DNA from: Streptomyces sp. 11x1
GTDB lineage: Bacteria > Actinomycetota > Actinomycetes > Streptomycetales > Streptomycetaceae
Reading direction: 5' to 3'
Length of the DNA: 64,000 nt
NCBI RefSeq assembly: GCF_032598905.1
Contig: NZ_CP122458.1
Location: 7,403,001-7,467,000 of the forward strand
The position numbers and the translations under genes were made by a program. Below the pieces are notes generated by a model. It worked only from the letters and a program-made list of their open reading frames with translations. It had not been told where the DNA came from and did no database searches. Shown here in pieces: positions 25,156 through 33,728 of this stretch. Every line of letters begins with the position of its first letter. Positions within the stretch are counted from its first letter, which is position 1.

Positions 25156-25201
25156 GGGAGCCTCCAGGGGACCCGGGTTCGCCCCGGTCCCGGAGGCTCC
25201 C
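25156..25201 (+). promoter_or_regulatory. Long intercistronic hairpin between binding-protein and ATPase genes
   Basis: GGGAGCCTCC (25156-25165) pairs with 25192-25201, and nested GGGACC/GGTCCC segments extend the stem around a TTCG loop. It lies 16 nt after the binding-protein stop and 36 nt before the ATPase start. Such structures protect the upstream mRNA or attenuate transcription, giving more binding protein than transporter. Confidence 0.7.
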
Positions 25202-25237
25202 CGCGGGCCTGAACCCATGTCAAGAGGAGCGCTGCTC

Positions 25238-26776
25238 ATGGCAGAGCCGCGGCCCGTCCTGGAGATGACGGGCATAGTCAAGGAGTTTCCGGGGGTACGG
25301 GCTCTGTCGGGCGTCGACTTCCGGCTCTTCCCCGGCGAGATCCACGCCCTGATGGGCGAGAACGGTGCCGGGAAGTCCACCCTCATCAAGGTGCTGACGG
25401 GGGTCCACTCCCTGGACGGCGGCACCATCACCCTCGACGGCGAGTCCGTGCGGATCGGCAGCCCGCTGGAGGCCCAGCAGGCCGGCATCAGCACGGTCTA
25501 CCAGGAGGTCAACCTCTGCCCCAACCTCTCGGTGGCGGAGAACATCTTCATCGGACGTGAACCCACCCGCGCGGGCCGCATCCAGTGGAAGCAGCTGCGC
25601 AAGGACGCCGCGGACATGGTCGACCGCCTCGGCCTCGACATCGACGTGACGGCCCCGCTGTCCTCGTACCCGCTGGCCGTGCAGCAACTGGTCGCGATCG
25701 TACGGTCGGTGGGCCACGGCGACAGCGACGGCGAGGGCTCCGGCACCAAGGTGCTGGTCCTGGACGAGCCCACCTCCAGCCTCGACCGCGACGAGGTCCT
25801 CGAACTGTTCCGTCTGATGCGACGGCTGCGGGACGAGGGCGTCGCCATCCTCTTCGTCTCGCACTTCCTGGACCAGATCTACGAGATCTGCGACCGGATG
25901 ACGGTGCTGCGCAACGGCACCCTGGTCGGCGAGCACATGGTGGCCGACCTTGACCAGGTCGGGCTGATCGAGCTGATGATCGGCAAGGCCCTGGACCAGC
26001 TGGAGGAGCTCCACGAGCACCAGCTGCGCTCCGATGTCGGCGAGACCCTCGTCGATGCCGAGGGCCTCGGCCGGACCGGCGGCATCGCCCCCTTCGACCT
26101 GGAGATCAAGAAGGGCGAGGTCGTCGGCCTCGCCGGTCTGCTCGGCTCGGGCCGCACCGAACTCGCCCGGCTGCTCTTCGGCGCCGACCAGCCCGACAGC
26201 GGCAAGGTCACCGTGGACGGCCGGCAGGTCTCGATGAGCGCCCCGAACGACGCCATCGGCGCCGGGGTCGCGTTCTGCTCGGAGAACCGCAAGACCGAGG
26301 GACTGGTCCCCGATCTGACGGTCCGGGAGAACATCATCCTGGCCCTCCAGGCGTCCCGCGGCTGGACCCGGCCCATCCCGGCCGGACAGCGCGACGAACT
26401 GGTCGCCAAGTACATCAAGGCGCTGGACATCCGCCCCGCCAACCCGGAGGCCCGGGTCGGCCAGCTCAGCGGCGGCAACCAGCAGAAGGTGCTGCTCGCC
26501 CGCTGGCTGATCACCCAGCCGAAGCTGCTCATCCTGGACGAGCCCACGCGCGGCATCGACATCGGCGCGAAGGCGGAGATCCAGAAGCTGGTCGTCTCCC
26601 TCTCCGAGGACGGCATGTCCGTCCTCTACATCGCGGCCGAGCTGGAGGAGGTCCTGCGCCTCAGCCACACCATCGGCGTCCTGCGCGACCGCAAGCTGGT
26701 GGCCCGGCTCACCAACGGGCCGGAGATCACCACCAGCAAGATCCTGGAGACCATCGCGAGCGGAGAACACCAGTGA
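25238..26776 (+). CDS. YtfR-like sugar ABC transporter ATP-binding protein
   Basis: Duplicated CUT2-type ATPase, 512 aa. First half: [16 protein letters not shown]-loop [12 protein letters not shown], Walker [16 protein letters not shown]. Second half: degenerate P-loop [24 protein letters not shown], signature [14 protein letters not shown], Walker [15 protein letters not shown]. The frame opens at ATG 25217, but ATG 25238 has AGAGGAG at 8 nt and begins [20 protein letters not shown] as in the family, so it is chosen. Its stop overlaps the GTG of the first permease. Confidence 0.93.
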   Translation: MAEPRPVLEMTGIVKEFPGVRALSGVDFRLFPGEIHALMGENGAGKSTLIKVLTGVHSLDGGTITLDGESVRIGSPLEAQQAGISTVYQEVNLCPNLSVAENIFIGREPTRAGRIQWKQLRKDAADMVDRLGLDIDVTAPLSSYPLAVQQLVAIVRSVGHGDSDGEGSGTKVLVLDEPTSSLDRDEVLELFRLMRRLRDEGVAILFVSHFLDQIYEICDRMTVLRNGTLVGEHMVADLDQVGLIELMIGKALDQLEELHEHQLRSDVGETLVDAEGLGRTGGIAPFDLEIKKGEVVGLAGLLGSGRTELARLLFGADQPDSGKVTVDGRQVSMSAPNDAIGAGVAFCSENRKTEGLVPDLTVRENIILALQASRGWTRPIPAGQRDELVAKYIKALDIRPANPEARVGQLSGGNQQKVLLARWLITQPKLLILDEPTRGIDIGAKAEIQKLVVSLSEDGMSVLYIAAELEEVLRLSHTIGVLRDRKLVARLTNGPEITTSKILETIASGEHQ

Positions 26777-27873
26777 GCACCCCATCCGCAGCCACCACCT
26801 CCCGCTGGCGGGCGCTGACACACCACCATCTGTTCTGGCCGGTGGCGGTCCTGGTGGCCCTGCTCCTCGTCAACGTCCCCTTCACCCCCGACTTCTTCGC
26901 GATCAGGATGACGGACGGCCACCTCTACGGCAGCCTCGTCTCGATCGTGCTGTTCGGCTCGCCGCTGATCCTGGTCGCGGTCGGCATGACCCTGGTCATC
27001 GCCACCGGCGGCATCGACCTCTCCGTCGGCGCGGTCGTCGCCATCACCGGCGCCCTGACCTGCTCGTACATCAGTGACCAGGCCGACCAGAACGCGCTGG
27101 CCGGGGTCTTCCTCGCCATGGGCATCGGCCTGGTGGCCGCGGTCCTGTGCGGTCTGTGGAACGGCTTCCTGGTCGCCCGGATGGGCATCCAGCCGATCAT
27201 CGCGACCCTCATCATCATGGTCGCCGGACGCGGTGTCGCCCAGCTGATCACCGATGGCAAGATCATCACCATCAACAGCGAGCCGTACAAGCTGATCGGC
27301 GGCGGCTACTGGCTGACGCTGCCCTTCTCCATCTTCGTGGTGGCCGCGGTCGTCGCCGTCACGGTGGCGCTGACCCGCAAGACCGCGCTCGGTCTGCTCG
27401 TCGAGTCGGTCGGCGGCAACGCCGAGGCCAGCCGCCTGGTGGGCATCCGGTCCCGGCGCATCAAGATCATGGTCTATATGTTCTGCGCCCTGTGCGCGGG
27501 CATCGCGGGCCTGATGATCAGTTCCAACACCTCGGCCGCGGACGGCAACAACGCCGGCCTGTGGATCGAGCTGGACGCGATCCTCGCGGTGGTCATCGGC
27601 GGCACCTCGCTGCTCGGCGGCCGGTTCTCGATCGGCGGCACCGTGATCGGCGCCCTGGTCATCCAGACCCTGACCACCACGATCTACACCATCGGCGTGC
27701 CGACCCAGACCAACCTGGTCTTCAAGGCCGCCGTCGTCATCGTCGTCTGCCTGCTGCAGTCCCCGAAGTTCCGGGCCAAGGTCTTCGGCGCCAAGGGGCG
27801 CGGGAAGCCCACCGCCCCGGCGGAGCCCGCCACCCCGGCCGACGCCGCCCCGAAGATGGAGGTGTCGCGATGA
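26773..27873 (+). CDS. YtfT-like sugar ABC transporter permease
   Basis: CUT2 permease of 366 aa with about 9-10 membrane segments. Seen: MTLVIATGGIDLSVGAVVAI, GIQPIIATLIIMVAGRGVAQ, the cytoplasmic-loop region LLVESVGGNAEASRLVGI and AVVIGGTSLLGGRFSIGGT. GTG start overlaps the ATPase stop (GTGA), and its own stop overlaps the next start (ATGA). The C-terminal ~25 residues are a Pro/Ala/Lys-rich cytoplasmic tail. Forms the membrane pore with the second permease. Confidence 0.92.
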   Translation: MSTPSAATTSRWRALTHHHLFWPVAVLVALLLVNVPFTPDFFAIRMTDGHLYGSLVSIVLFGSPLILVAVGMTLVIATGGIDLSVGAVVAITGALTCSYISDQADQNALAGVFLAMGIGLVAAVLCGLWNGFLVARMGIQPIIATLIIMVAGRGVAQLITDGKIITINSEPYKLIGGGYWLTLPFSIFVVAAVVAVTVALTRKTALGLLVESVGGNAEASRLVGIRSRRIKIMVYMFCALCAGIAGLMISSNTSAADGNNAGLWIELDAILAVVIGGTSLLGGRFSIGGTVIGALVIQTLTTTIYTIGVPTQTNLVFKAAVVIVVCLLQSPKFRAKVFGAKGRGKPTAPAEPATPADAAPKMEVSR

Positions 27874-28901
27874 GCGCGACCACCAAGACGCGTACGGCCC
27901 CGGAGGGCGGGACGGCGTCCCAGACGTCCGCGATCACCCGCCTGCTCGGTGACCGGCGGCTGCCGGTCCTGGTCACGGCCGCCCTGTTCCTCGCGATGTA
28001 CATCACCGGCCTGAGCCGGTACCAGAACTACGGGTTCGCCGAACCGCAGGTGTTCCTCAACCTGTTCATCGACAACGGCTACCTGCTGGTCGCCGCCGTC
28101 GGCGCCACCTTCGTCATCATGTCCGGCGGCATCGACCTGTCCGTGGGCTCGCTGATCGGCTTCACCACCATGTTCACCGCCTGGCTGGTGGAGCGTCAGG
28201 GCCTGCCCCTGATCGTGGTCGTCCCGCTCGCCCTCGGCGTGGGCGCGTTCGGCGGCTTCCTCATGGGCTATGTGATCCACAACTTCGAGATCCAGCCGTT
28301 CATCGTGACTCTCGCCGGGCTCTTCCTCTTCCGGGGCCTGTGCCTGGTCATCAGCAAGGAGTCCATCTCCATCAGCGACTCCACGGTGAGCAGCCTGGCC
28401 CAGACCCGGGTGCCGCTGGGACTCGGGGACCTGTCGATCGGCGCCCTCGTGGCCCTGGCCGTCCTCGGCGCCGCCTTCTACGTCCTGCACTACACCCGCT
28501 TCGGACGCCGGGTGTACGCCATCGGCGGCAACGAGCAGTCGGCGCTGCTGATGGGGCTCCCGCTCGGCGGCACCAAGATCGCCGTCTACACGGTGAGCGG
28601 CTTCTGCTCGGCCCTGGCCGGCCTGCTGTTCATGCTGTACATCCAGTCCGGTGACCCGCTGCACGCCGTCGGCATGGAACTCGACGCCATCGCCGCGGTG
28701 GTCATCGGCGGCACCCTGCTGACCGGCGGCTCCGGCTATGTCATCGGCACCCTCTTCGGCGTCCTGGTGCTGGGCCTGATCAAGAGCATCATCCAGTTCG
28801 AGGGCACCCTCAGTTCCTGGTGGACGAAGATCGCCACCGGTGTGCTGCTCTGCGCGTTCATCCTGATCCAGCGGGCCATGACGGCCCGGAAACAGACCTG
28901 A
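27870..28901 (+). CDS. YjfF-like sugar ABC transporter permease
   Basis: Second CUT2 permease of the operon, 343 aa. Seen: [40 protein letters not shown], the loop region RVYAIGGNEQSALLMGLPLG and ELDAIAAVVIGGTLLTGGSG. Two permeases plus one duplicated ATPase is the hallmark of the YtfQRT-YjfF galactofuranose system and distinguishes this operon from the ChvE/MmsAB-type one at 14.8-18.8 kb. Overlaps the preceding gene by 4 bp; a hairpin follows. Confidence 0.92.
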   Translation: MSATTKTRTAPEGGTASQTSAITRLLGDRRLPVLVTAALFLAMYITGLSRYQNYGFAEPQVFLNLFIDNGYLLVAAVGATFVIMSGGIDLSVGSLIGFTTMFTAWLVERQGLPLIVVVPLALGVGAFGGFLMGYVIHNFEIQPFIVTLAGLFLFRGLCLVISKESISISDSTVSSLAQTRVPLGLGDLSIGALVALAVLGAAFYVLHYTRFGRRVYAIGGNEQSALLMGLPLGGTKIAVYTVSGFCSALAGLLFMLYIQSGDPLHAVGMELDAIAAVVIGGTLLTGGSGYVIGTLFGVLVLGLIKSIIQFEGTLSSWWTKIATGVLLCAFILIQRAMTARKQT

Positions 28902-28931
28902 ACCGAGCAGTTCCCGTCCCTCGGCTCCCCT

Positions 28932-28960
28932 GGTCCGTCGCACCCGGCGTGCGGCGGACC
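28932..28960 (+). terminator. Hairpin after YjfF-like permease gene
   Basis: 12-bp stem (28932-28943 with 28949-28960, one G-T pair) and a 5-nt loop, 30 nt past the operon's last stop codon. Confidence 0.7.
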
Positions 28961-29096
28961 GCTCGGCGTGCGCCGACATCGGGGCGAATAGTCGGGCTTG
29001 ACCTCAACTGGGCAAACCGGAAAGGCCAGTTCCGCACACAACCTTCACAGGAGCCTCTAGGAACGGCCCCAGTGCGGAATCTAGTCTTCCCGCGTC

Positions 29097-29822
29097 ATGG
29101 ACTACTGCCACCCGTGCCGACGGCACCTCAACGGCGCCCTCGCCTGCCCGGGCTGCGGCACCCCCGTCGAAGAGCTACCCGCGTACGCGGACGACGCCGA
29201 CGCACACGCCGAGGAGGCCGAGGAGACCTCCCCGGTGCCCGAGGGCGAGCCCGGCCCCCGCACCTCGCGCCGCCGGGCCGGCCGGGAGCGCGCGTCGGGG
29301 ACCCGCTCCAACCGCCGCGACCGCAAGGCCGCCGCCCACCGGCGCCGCCGCAAGCGCGTCCTGCTGATCGGCTCCGGGCTGCTGCTGGCCGTCGGGGCGC
29401 TGAGCCTGGCGGAGCTGGGTATCGAGGCCCCCGGCTCCGGTAAGGCGACCAGCGCGGCCGACGACGAGTCCGCGGGCGGTTCCTCGGCCTCTCCCGACGG
29501 CGGGTCGGCCGAGCGGGACGACACGGCCGACGGCTCCGGCGAGGACGCCTCCCCGTCCGCCTCGCCCTCCAAGTCGGCCTCCCCGTCCGCCTCCGAGTCG
29601 GAGAAGAAGGACGACAAGGGCAACGACGAGGCCGAGCAGGAGAAGGAACGCGAGGGCCAGTCCGCGACCGGGGGCTCCCGCCCCGCGTCCCCCACCGGCC
29701 CGGCCGCCACGGCCGCCCCCGACCCGACGACGAAACCCACCACCGGCCCCACCCCCGACGACCCGACCCCCGAGCCGTCGCCGTCGGAGACCTGCGAGAA
29801 GTTCCTGTGGTGGTGCGCCTGA
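29097..29822 (+). CDS. SCO2400-like single-pass membrane protein with zinc-ribbon start
   Basis: 241 aa. The start MDYCHPCRRHLNGALACPGC carries two CxxC pairs (zinc-ribbon-like). An Arg-rich segment (RRDRKAAAHRRRRKR) precedes one transmembrane helix (about 83-101, VLLIGSGLLLAVGALSLAEL), then an Asp/Ser/Pro-rich extracellular region ends CEKFLWWCA. I recognise the opening as that of the Streptomyces SCO2400 protein group, whose function is unknown. The tail may be cell-wall spanning. No clear operon partner. Start ATG agrees with the conserved N-terminus. Confidence 0.75.
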   Translation: MDYCHPCRRHLNGALACPGCGTPVEELPAYADDADAHAEEAEETSPVPEGEPGPRTSRRRAGRERASGTRSNRRDRKAAAHRRRRKRVLLIGSGLLLAVGALSLAELGIEAPGSGKATSAADDESAGGSSASPDGGSAERDDTADGSGEDASPSASPSKSASPSASESEKKDDKGNDEAEQEKEREGQSATGGSRPASPTGPAATAAPDPTTKPTTGPTPDDPTPEPSPSETCEKFLWWCA

Positions 29823-29887
29823 CGTCGAGCGCGCCCGCACGAACGGGAACGACCGGCCGGTGATCGACTGATGGGTGACGGGCTGAT

Positions 29888-29957
29888 GGCGGCCGACCGA
29901 CGGCGGCCGACCGACGGCGGCCGACCGACGGCGGCCGACCGACGGCGGCCGACGTGA
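29888..29957. repeat. 14-bp tandem repeat array
   Basis: GGCGGCCGACCGAC is repeated head to tail at 29888, 29902, 29916 and 29930, with a degenerate fifth unit from 29944. Further loosely related TGACCGGCC/TGACTGGCC strings continue to about 30035. The array separates the SCO2400-like gene from the broken 3' end of a minus-strand gene. Confidence 0.9.
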
Positions 29958-30029
29958 CCGACTGGTGGGCGACGGGCGACGTGACTGGCCGATGGTGACC
30001 GGCCGGCGGTGACTGGCCGGCGATGACCG

Positions 30030-30710
30030 GCCGATGGCGACCCGCAGGATGATGCTGAGGCTGCGCACCCTGCTGAACTCGCCGTCCAGCGCCTCGTAGG
30101 AGGCGCTCAGGGCGGAGACGAGCAGTTCACGGTCGCCCGGCAGTCGTTCCCCCGCCTCCACGCGTCCGACGGCCTCGGCCACCTTCACCCGCAGCGGGTC
30201 GTTCGGGCGGAGGTGCTGCTCGACGTGGCTCAGCACATCGGCACTGCGGCCGATCAACTCCTGCTCCGAACACAGGTTGAGCAGCATCACGTCGGTCGCG
30301 CGCACATTGGCCCAGGTTCGCTCCAGGGGCGCGGCTCCGGTGAAGAGACGGCGCCGCGCGGAGACGGCATGGCGCGCTTCGTCGAGTTGCCGTGCGATCC
30401 CGTCCAGTGTCTTCTCCCGCTGACACTGCTCGGTCGGGTCCTGGACGACTCGGCACCTCTCCCGGGCCGCCTGCTGTTCGAGGGAGAGGATGTGGGCGAC
30501 GGCCCGCTCACGCCAGGCCGTTCTGTGCCCCCGGAACATCTCCTCGGAGGAGCGGGGGAGGTGATGAGAGGGCTTTTCCCGGTCCGGTGCGGGTCCGCGC
30601 CGGAGTACGTGTGAAGCGATCCACAGGAGAACGACTGCGGCGACGCCGTCGCGGGGCCCTTTCGTGCCGTCCGCACCGTCAGCACCGTGCAGGCCTTTCC
30701 CGTTGGCCAT
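30030..30710 (-). pseudogene. Conserved-looking protein gene broken at its 3' end
   Basis: From ATG 30710 (GGAGGT SD) about 225 codons read as a normal protein: a short membrane-anchor-like segment VAAVVLLWIASHVL, then a helical, Arg/Glu-rich region (LEQQAARERCRVVQDPTEQ, LCSEQELIGRSADVLSHVEQ, LPGDRELLVSALSASYEALD) up to VRSLSIILRVAIG, which looks like the start of a second membrane helix. There the sequence enters the tandem array at ~30035 and becomes Arg/Ser-rich low complexity; the frame stays open to 29175 only by running antisense through the neighbouring gene. I infer loss of the 3' part. Family not recognised. If expressed, the product carries a nonsense tail. Confidence 0.55.
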
Positions 30711-30768
30711 CCCGACCTCCAGCAAAGACCCCCCTGCTCAGCGTAGGACGGACGCCCGACCGCTGCAC

Positions 30769-31206
30769 CTACGCCCCGAGCATCCGCCGCAACAGCTCCC
30801 GCAGCGTCTCCCGCTCGGTGGAGCTCAGGCCTGCCAGTGGCTCGCGGGCGAAGTCCAGGGAGTTCCGGAGGCTGCCTGCCACCCGGCGGCCCTCGGCGGT
30901 GGCGGCCGCCAGTTTCACCCGGCGGTCATTGGGGTCGGGGCGGCGCTCCACCAGGCCCCGCGTCTCCAGGCGGTCCACGATGCCGGTCACGTTCGACGGC
31001 TCGCAGCGCAGTTTCTGGGCGAGGCGACGCATGGGCAGCGGCTCCAGGGAAAGGAGGCCGAGGAGACGGGCCTGGGCGCCGGTGAGGCTGTGTTCGGCGG
31101 CGGCGTCCTCGTACTCCTCGTGGTAGCGGGCCACCACCGCGCCGATGAGTTCGACGACCTCCATGGTCAACGGGTCGATGCGGGGGGTCGTCCTCTGCGT
31201 GGGCAT
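30769..31206 (-). CDS. MarR-family transcriptional regulator
   Basis: 145-aa winged-helix regulator. Seen: LTGAQARLLGLLSLEPLPMR, the recognition region LRCEPSNVTGIVDRLETRGL, the wing RRPDPNDRRVKLAAATAEG and a C-terminal dimerisation helix. Divergent from the NADP-dependent oxidoreductase gene, 129 bp apart, an arrangement in which MarR proteins usually repress the neighbour and themselves in response to a small phenolic or electrophilic ligand. Confidence 0.9.
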   Translation of the reverse strand: MPTQRTTPRIDPLTMEVVELIGAVVARYHEEYEDAAAEHSLTGAQARLLGLLSLEPLPMRRLAQKLRCEPSNVTGIVDRLETRGLVERRPDPNDRRVKLAAATAEGRRVAGSLRNSLDFAREPLAGLSSTERETLRELLRRMLGA

Positions 31207-31228
31207 GGCTCCGAGAGTACCCCTTTAC

Positions 31229-31274
31229 TTGACAACATGAAATATTCAGGAGCATGGTTGTTTCAGATGCTGAA
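31229..31274. promoter_or_regulatory. Divergent promoter/operator region of MarR and oxidoreductase
   Basis: A/T-rich island between the divergent genes. A consensus TTGACA (31229-31234) reads towards the oxidoreductase; a CATGGT hexamer lies 18 bp downstream. TTCAGATGCTGAA (31262-31274) is a perfect 5-3-5 palindrome and a plausible MarR site; a second TTCAGGAGCAT half lies at 31245. Assignment to MarR is inference. Confidence 0.5.
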
Positions 31275-31335
31275 GTAACCGCACGGTATGTACGCACCAC
31301 GGCATGCCCCTCGCAGCGCAGAAAGGCCGACCCCC

Positions 31336-32358
31336 ATGTCCGACACCCCCGCCCTCCCCGCCACCAGCCGTGAATGGCACCTGCTGAGCCGCCCCGTCGG
31401 CTGGCCGAAGGACGAGGACTTCGCCCTGGTCGAGGCGGAGATCCGGCAGCCCGGCGCGGGTGAGGTCCTCGTACGGAACACGTACCTCTCCGTGGACCCG
31501 TACATGCGTGGCCGCATGAGCGACGCGAAGTCCTACGTCGCCCCGTTCGAGCTGGGCAAGGTCATGCAGGGCGGTGCGGTCGGCGAGGTCGTCGCCTCGG
31601 CGGCCGACGGCATCGCCGTGGGCGACCACGTGCTGCACTTCGGCGGCTGGCGCGAGTACGCCACCTTCGACGCCAAGCAGGCCGTGAAGGTCGACCCGGA
31701 CGCCGCGCCGCTCTCCACCTACCTCGGCGTCCTCGGGATGACCGGCCTGACCGCCTACGCGGGTCTGCTGCGGGTCGGCGCCTTCAAGGAGGGCGACGCG
31801 GTCTTCGTCTCCGGCGCCGCCGGTGCCGTCGGCAGCCAGGTCGGCCAGATCGCCAGGCTCAAGGGCGCCTCCCGCGTCATCGGCTCGGCCGGCTCCGACG
31901 AGAAGGTCAAGCTGCTGGTGGAGGAGTACGGCTTCGACGCCGCCTTCAACTACAAGAACGGCCCCGTGTGGGAGCAGCTCAAGGAGGCGGCCCCCGACGG
32001 CATCGACGTCTACTTCGACAACGTCGGCGGCGAGCACCTGGAGGCCGCGATCGGCGCGCTCAACCTGCGTGGCCGGGCCGTGATCTGCGGCATGATCTCC
32101 CAGTACAACTCGACGGAGCCGACCCCCGGCCCGCGCAACATGGTCAAGATCCTGCAGAACCGCCTGCGCGTCGAGGGCGTCCTCGTCGGCGACCACTACG
32201 ACCTCCAGTCGCAGTTCGTCCAGGAGGTCGGCCCCTGGGTCGCCTCGGGCGAGCTCAAGTACCGCGAGACGGTCGTCGAGGGCATCGAGAACAACCTGGA
32301 GGCCTTCCTCGGCGTCCTGCGCGGCGACAACACGGGCAAGATGATCGTCAAGCTCTGA
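31336..32358 (+). CDS. NADP-dependent oxidoreductase (CurA / LTB4-dehydrogenase type)
   Basis: Zinc-free MDR enzyme of 340 aa that reduces activated alkenes (enones) with NADPH. Seen: YLSVDPYMRGRMSD, the Rossmann segment VSGAAGAVGSQVGQIARLKG, FDNVGGEHLEAAIGALNLRG and GMISQYN, the signature order of the leukotriene B4 12-hydroxydehydrogenase/curcumin reductase group. ATG 31336 has GAAAGG about 9 nt upstream and starts the conserved N-terminus; an earlier in-frame ATG at 31288 is less likely. Divergent MarR gene probably controls it; role in detoxifying reactive carbonyls is typical. Confidence 0.9.
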   Translation: MSDTPALPATSREWHLLSRPVGWPKDEDFALVEAEIRQPGAGEVLVRNTYLSVDPYMRGRMSDAKSYVAPFELGKVMQGGAVGEVVASAADGIAVGDHVLHFGGWREYATFDAKQAVKVDPDAAPLSTYLGVLGMTGLTAYAGLLRVGAFKEGDAVFVSGAAGAVGSQVGQIARLKGASRVIGSAGSDEKVKLLVEEYGFDAAFNYKNGPVWEQLKEAAPDGIDVYFDNVGGEHLEAAIGALNLRGRAVICGMISQYNSTEPTPGPRNMVKILQNRLRVEGVLVGDHYDLQSQFVQEVGPWVASGELKYRETVVEGIENNLEAFLGVLRGDNTGKMIVKL

Positions 32359-32403
32359 GTCCCCGCCCCGTGACGGCCGCCCGTCCACGGTCGTTGCACA
32401 GCG

Positions 32404-32440
32404 CGGAGTCCGCACCCCTGGACGTGGGGTGCGGACTCCG
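32404..32440. terminator. Bidirectional hairpin terminator
   Basis: Perfect 15-bp stem (32404-32418 with 32426-32440) with a 7-nt loop, extended by flanking GCACA/TGTGC. It sits between the convergent oxidoreductase and beta-lactamase-like genes and serves both. Confidence 0.85.
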
Positions 32441-32470
32441 TCGTGTGCGGCCCCGCCGGTTCGGCGGGGA

Positions 32471-33679
32471 TCAGAGCGCCAGGGCCGCCGTGTGCACCGC
32501 CCGTACCAGTCCCGCGTTCTCCGGCGCCGCCCCGCCCGGGAAGGCCATGCGGCGGCGGGTGTAGCCGTAGGCGAGGCCGCTGCGGGGGTCGGCGAAGGCC
32601 TGGGAGCCGCCGGCCCCGCTGTGGCCGAAGGTGCCCGCGCCGAGGAACGGGTGGACCAGCTCGGCGGTGGCCTGGAAGCCGAGCCCGAACGCCTTCGGGG
32701 CGCGGGCGACGAGGTCGTGGCCGAAGGAGTGGACCTGGCCGATCTCGGCGACCGTGTCGGGCTTCAGCAGCGGCGGGCGGCCGTCCACCGAGCTGATGGC
32801 CGCCGCGTACATCCCGGCGAGCCCCCGTGCCGAGCCGACACCGCCCGCCGACGACTGCCCGCTCGCCCGCACGATCCGTGCGTTGGGGAAGTCCGTCAGC
32901 TCACCCGGCTCCGGCACCTGGTTGTTGAACGCGATCGACGCCAGTGTGTGCGGGCCCTGCGGCACGGCGTCCAGCTCGGCCTGCTGCGCGGGCGTCGGCG
33001 TCATCGGCAGGACGGTCCGGAAGCGGGGCTCGTGCTCGGCCGGCAGCCCCAGGAAGAGATCGAGGCCGTAGGGGGCACGGACCCGCTCCTCGTACACCTC
33101 CTGGAGCGTGCGGCCCGTCGCCCGCCGTACGACCTCGCCGGTGAGTGCCCCGATGACCAGCGCGTGGTAGCCGAAGGCGGCCCCGGGACGCCAGTACGGG
33201 CGCTGCCCGGCGAGGCGCTCGGCGATCACACGGTCGTCCGCCAGCTCCTCCAGGGTGAACCCGGCATCGGTGCCGACGAGCCCCGCCCGGTGCGAGATCA
33301 GCTCCCGCAGGGTCACCGCCCCCTTGCCCTCGGCCGCGAACTCCGGCCAGTAGTGGGCGACTTCGCGGTCCAGCTCCAGCACCCCGTCCTGGACGAGGAG
33401 CGCGACGACCAGATGGGCGGCGCCCTTGGTGGAGGAGAACACGCCGTGCAGTGTGTCGCCGCCCGTCGCCGCCTCCTCCGCGGGACCCGCCCACAGGTCG
33501 ACGACCCGACGCCCGTGCACGTACGCGGTCAACTGGCCCTCGTAGTCGCCCCGTTCACCGGACACGAACGCGGCGAACTCCTCGCGCACCGCCTCGAAGC
33601 CGTCGGCGACCGTGCCGTGCACTTCGGCCGTGACCGCTGTCGTGCCGTGGTCGGCGGCCGTCCGGTTTCCCTCGGTCAT
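32471..33679 (-). CDS. Class C beta-lactamase-like serine hydrolase/esterase
   Basis: 402 aa, no signal peptide, so cytosolic. Seen: nucleophile motif FSSTKG (SxxK), GYHALVIGALTGEV in the Tyr-motif position, LISHRAGL and the C-terminal GTFGHSGAGGS with HSG in place of KTG. This HSG form is usual in EstB-type esterases and related hydrolases rather than true beta-lactamases. GGGAG precedes the ATG. Converges on the oxidoreductase gene. Substrate unknown; could be an esterase or transesterase. Confidence 0.85.
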   Translation of the reverse strand: MTEGNRTAADHGTTAVTAEVHGTVADGFEAVREEFAAFVSGERGDYEGQLTAYVHGRRVVDLWAGPAEEAATGGDTLHGVFSSTKGAAHLVVALLVQDGVLELDREVAHYWPEFAAEGKGAVTLRELISHRAGLVGTDAGFTLEELADDRVIAERLAGQRPYWRPGAAFGYHALVIGALTGEVVRRATGRTLQEVYEERVRAPYGLDLFLGLPAEHEPRFRTVLPMTPTPAQQAELDAVPQGPHTLASIAFNNQVPEPGELTDFPNARIVRASGQSSAGGVGSARGLAGMYAAAISSVDGRPPLLKPDTVAEIGQVHSFGHDLVARAPKAFGLGFQATAELVHPFLGAGTFGHSGAGGSQAFADPRSGLAYGYTRRRMAFPGGAAPENAGLVRAVHTAALAL

Positions 33680-33728
33680 GCACGCTCCCGTTTCCTTGAC
33701 GCCCGCTACTGACTCACCGTGACACCCG

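Noticed and set aside
29880..29960. CRISPR array
   Set aside because: The 14-bp units are contiguous, without unique spacers, and no cas genes are present.
29175..30029. C-terminal extension of the broken minus-strand gene
   Set aside because: It runs through tandem repeats and antisense to the SCO2400-like gene; amino-acid composition is Arg/Gly low complexity with no domain.
32471..33679. True beta-lactamase resistance gene
   Set aside because: No signal peptide and HSG instead of KTG; fits the EstB-like esterase group better.
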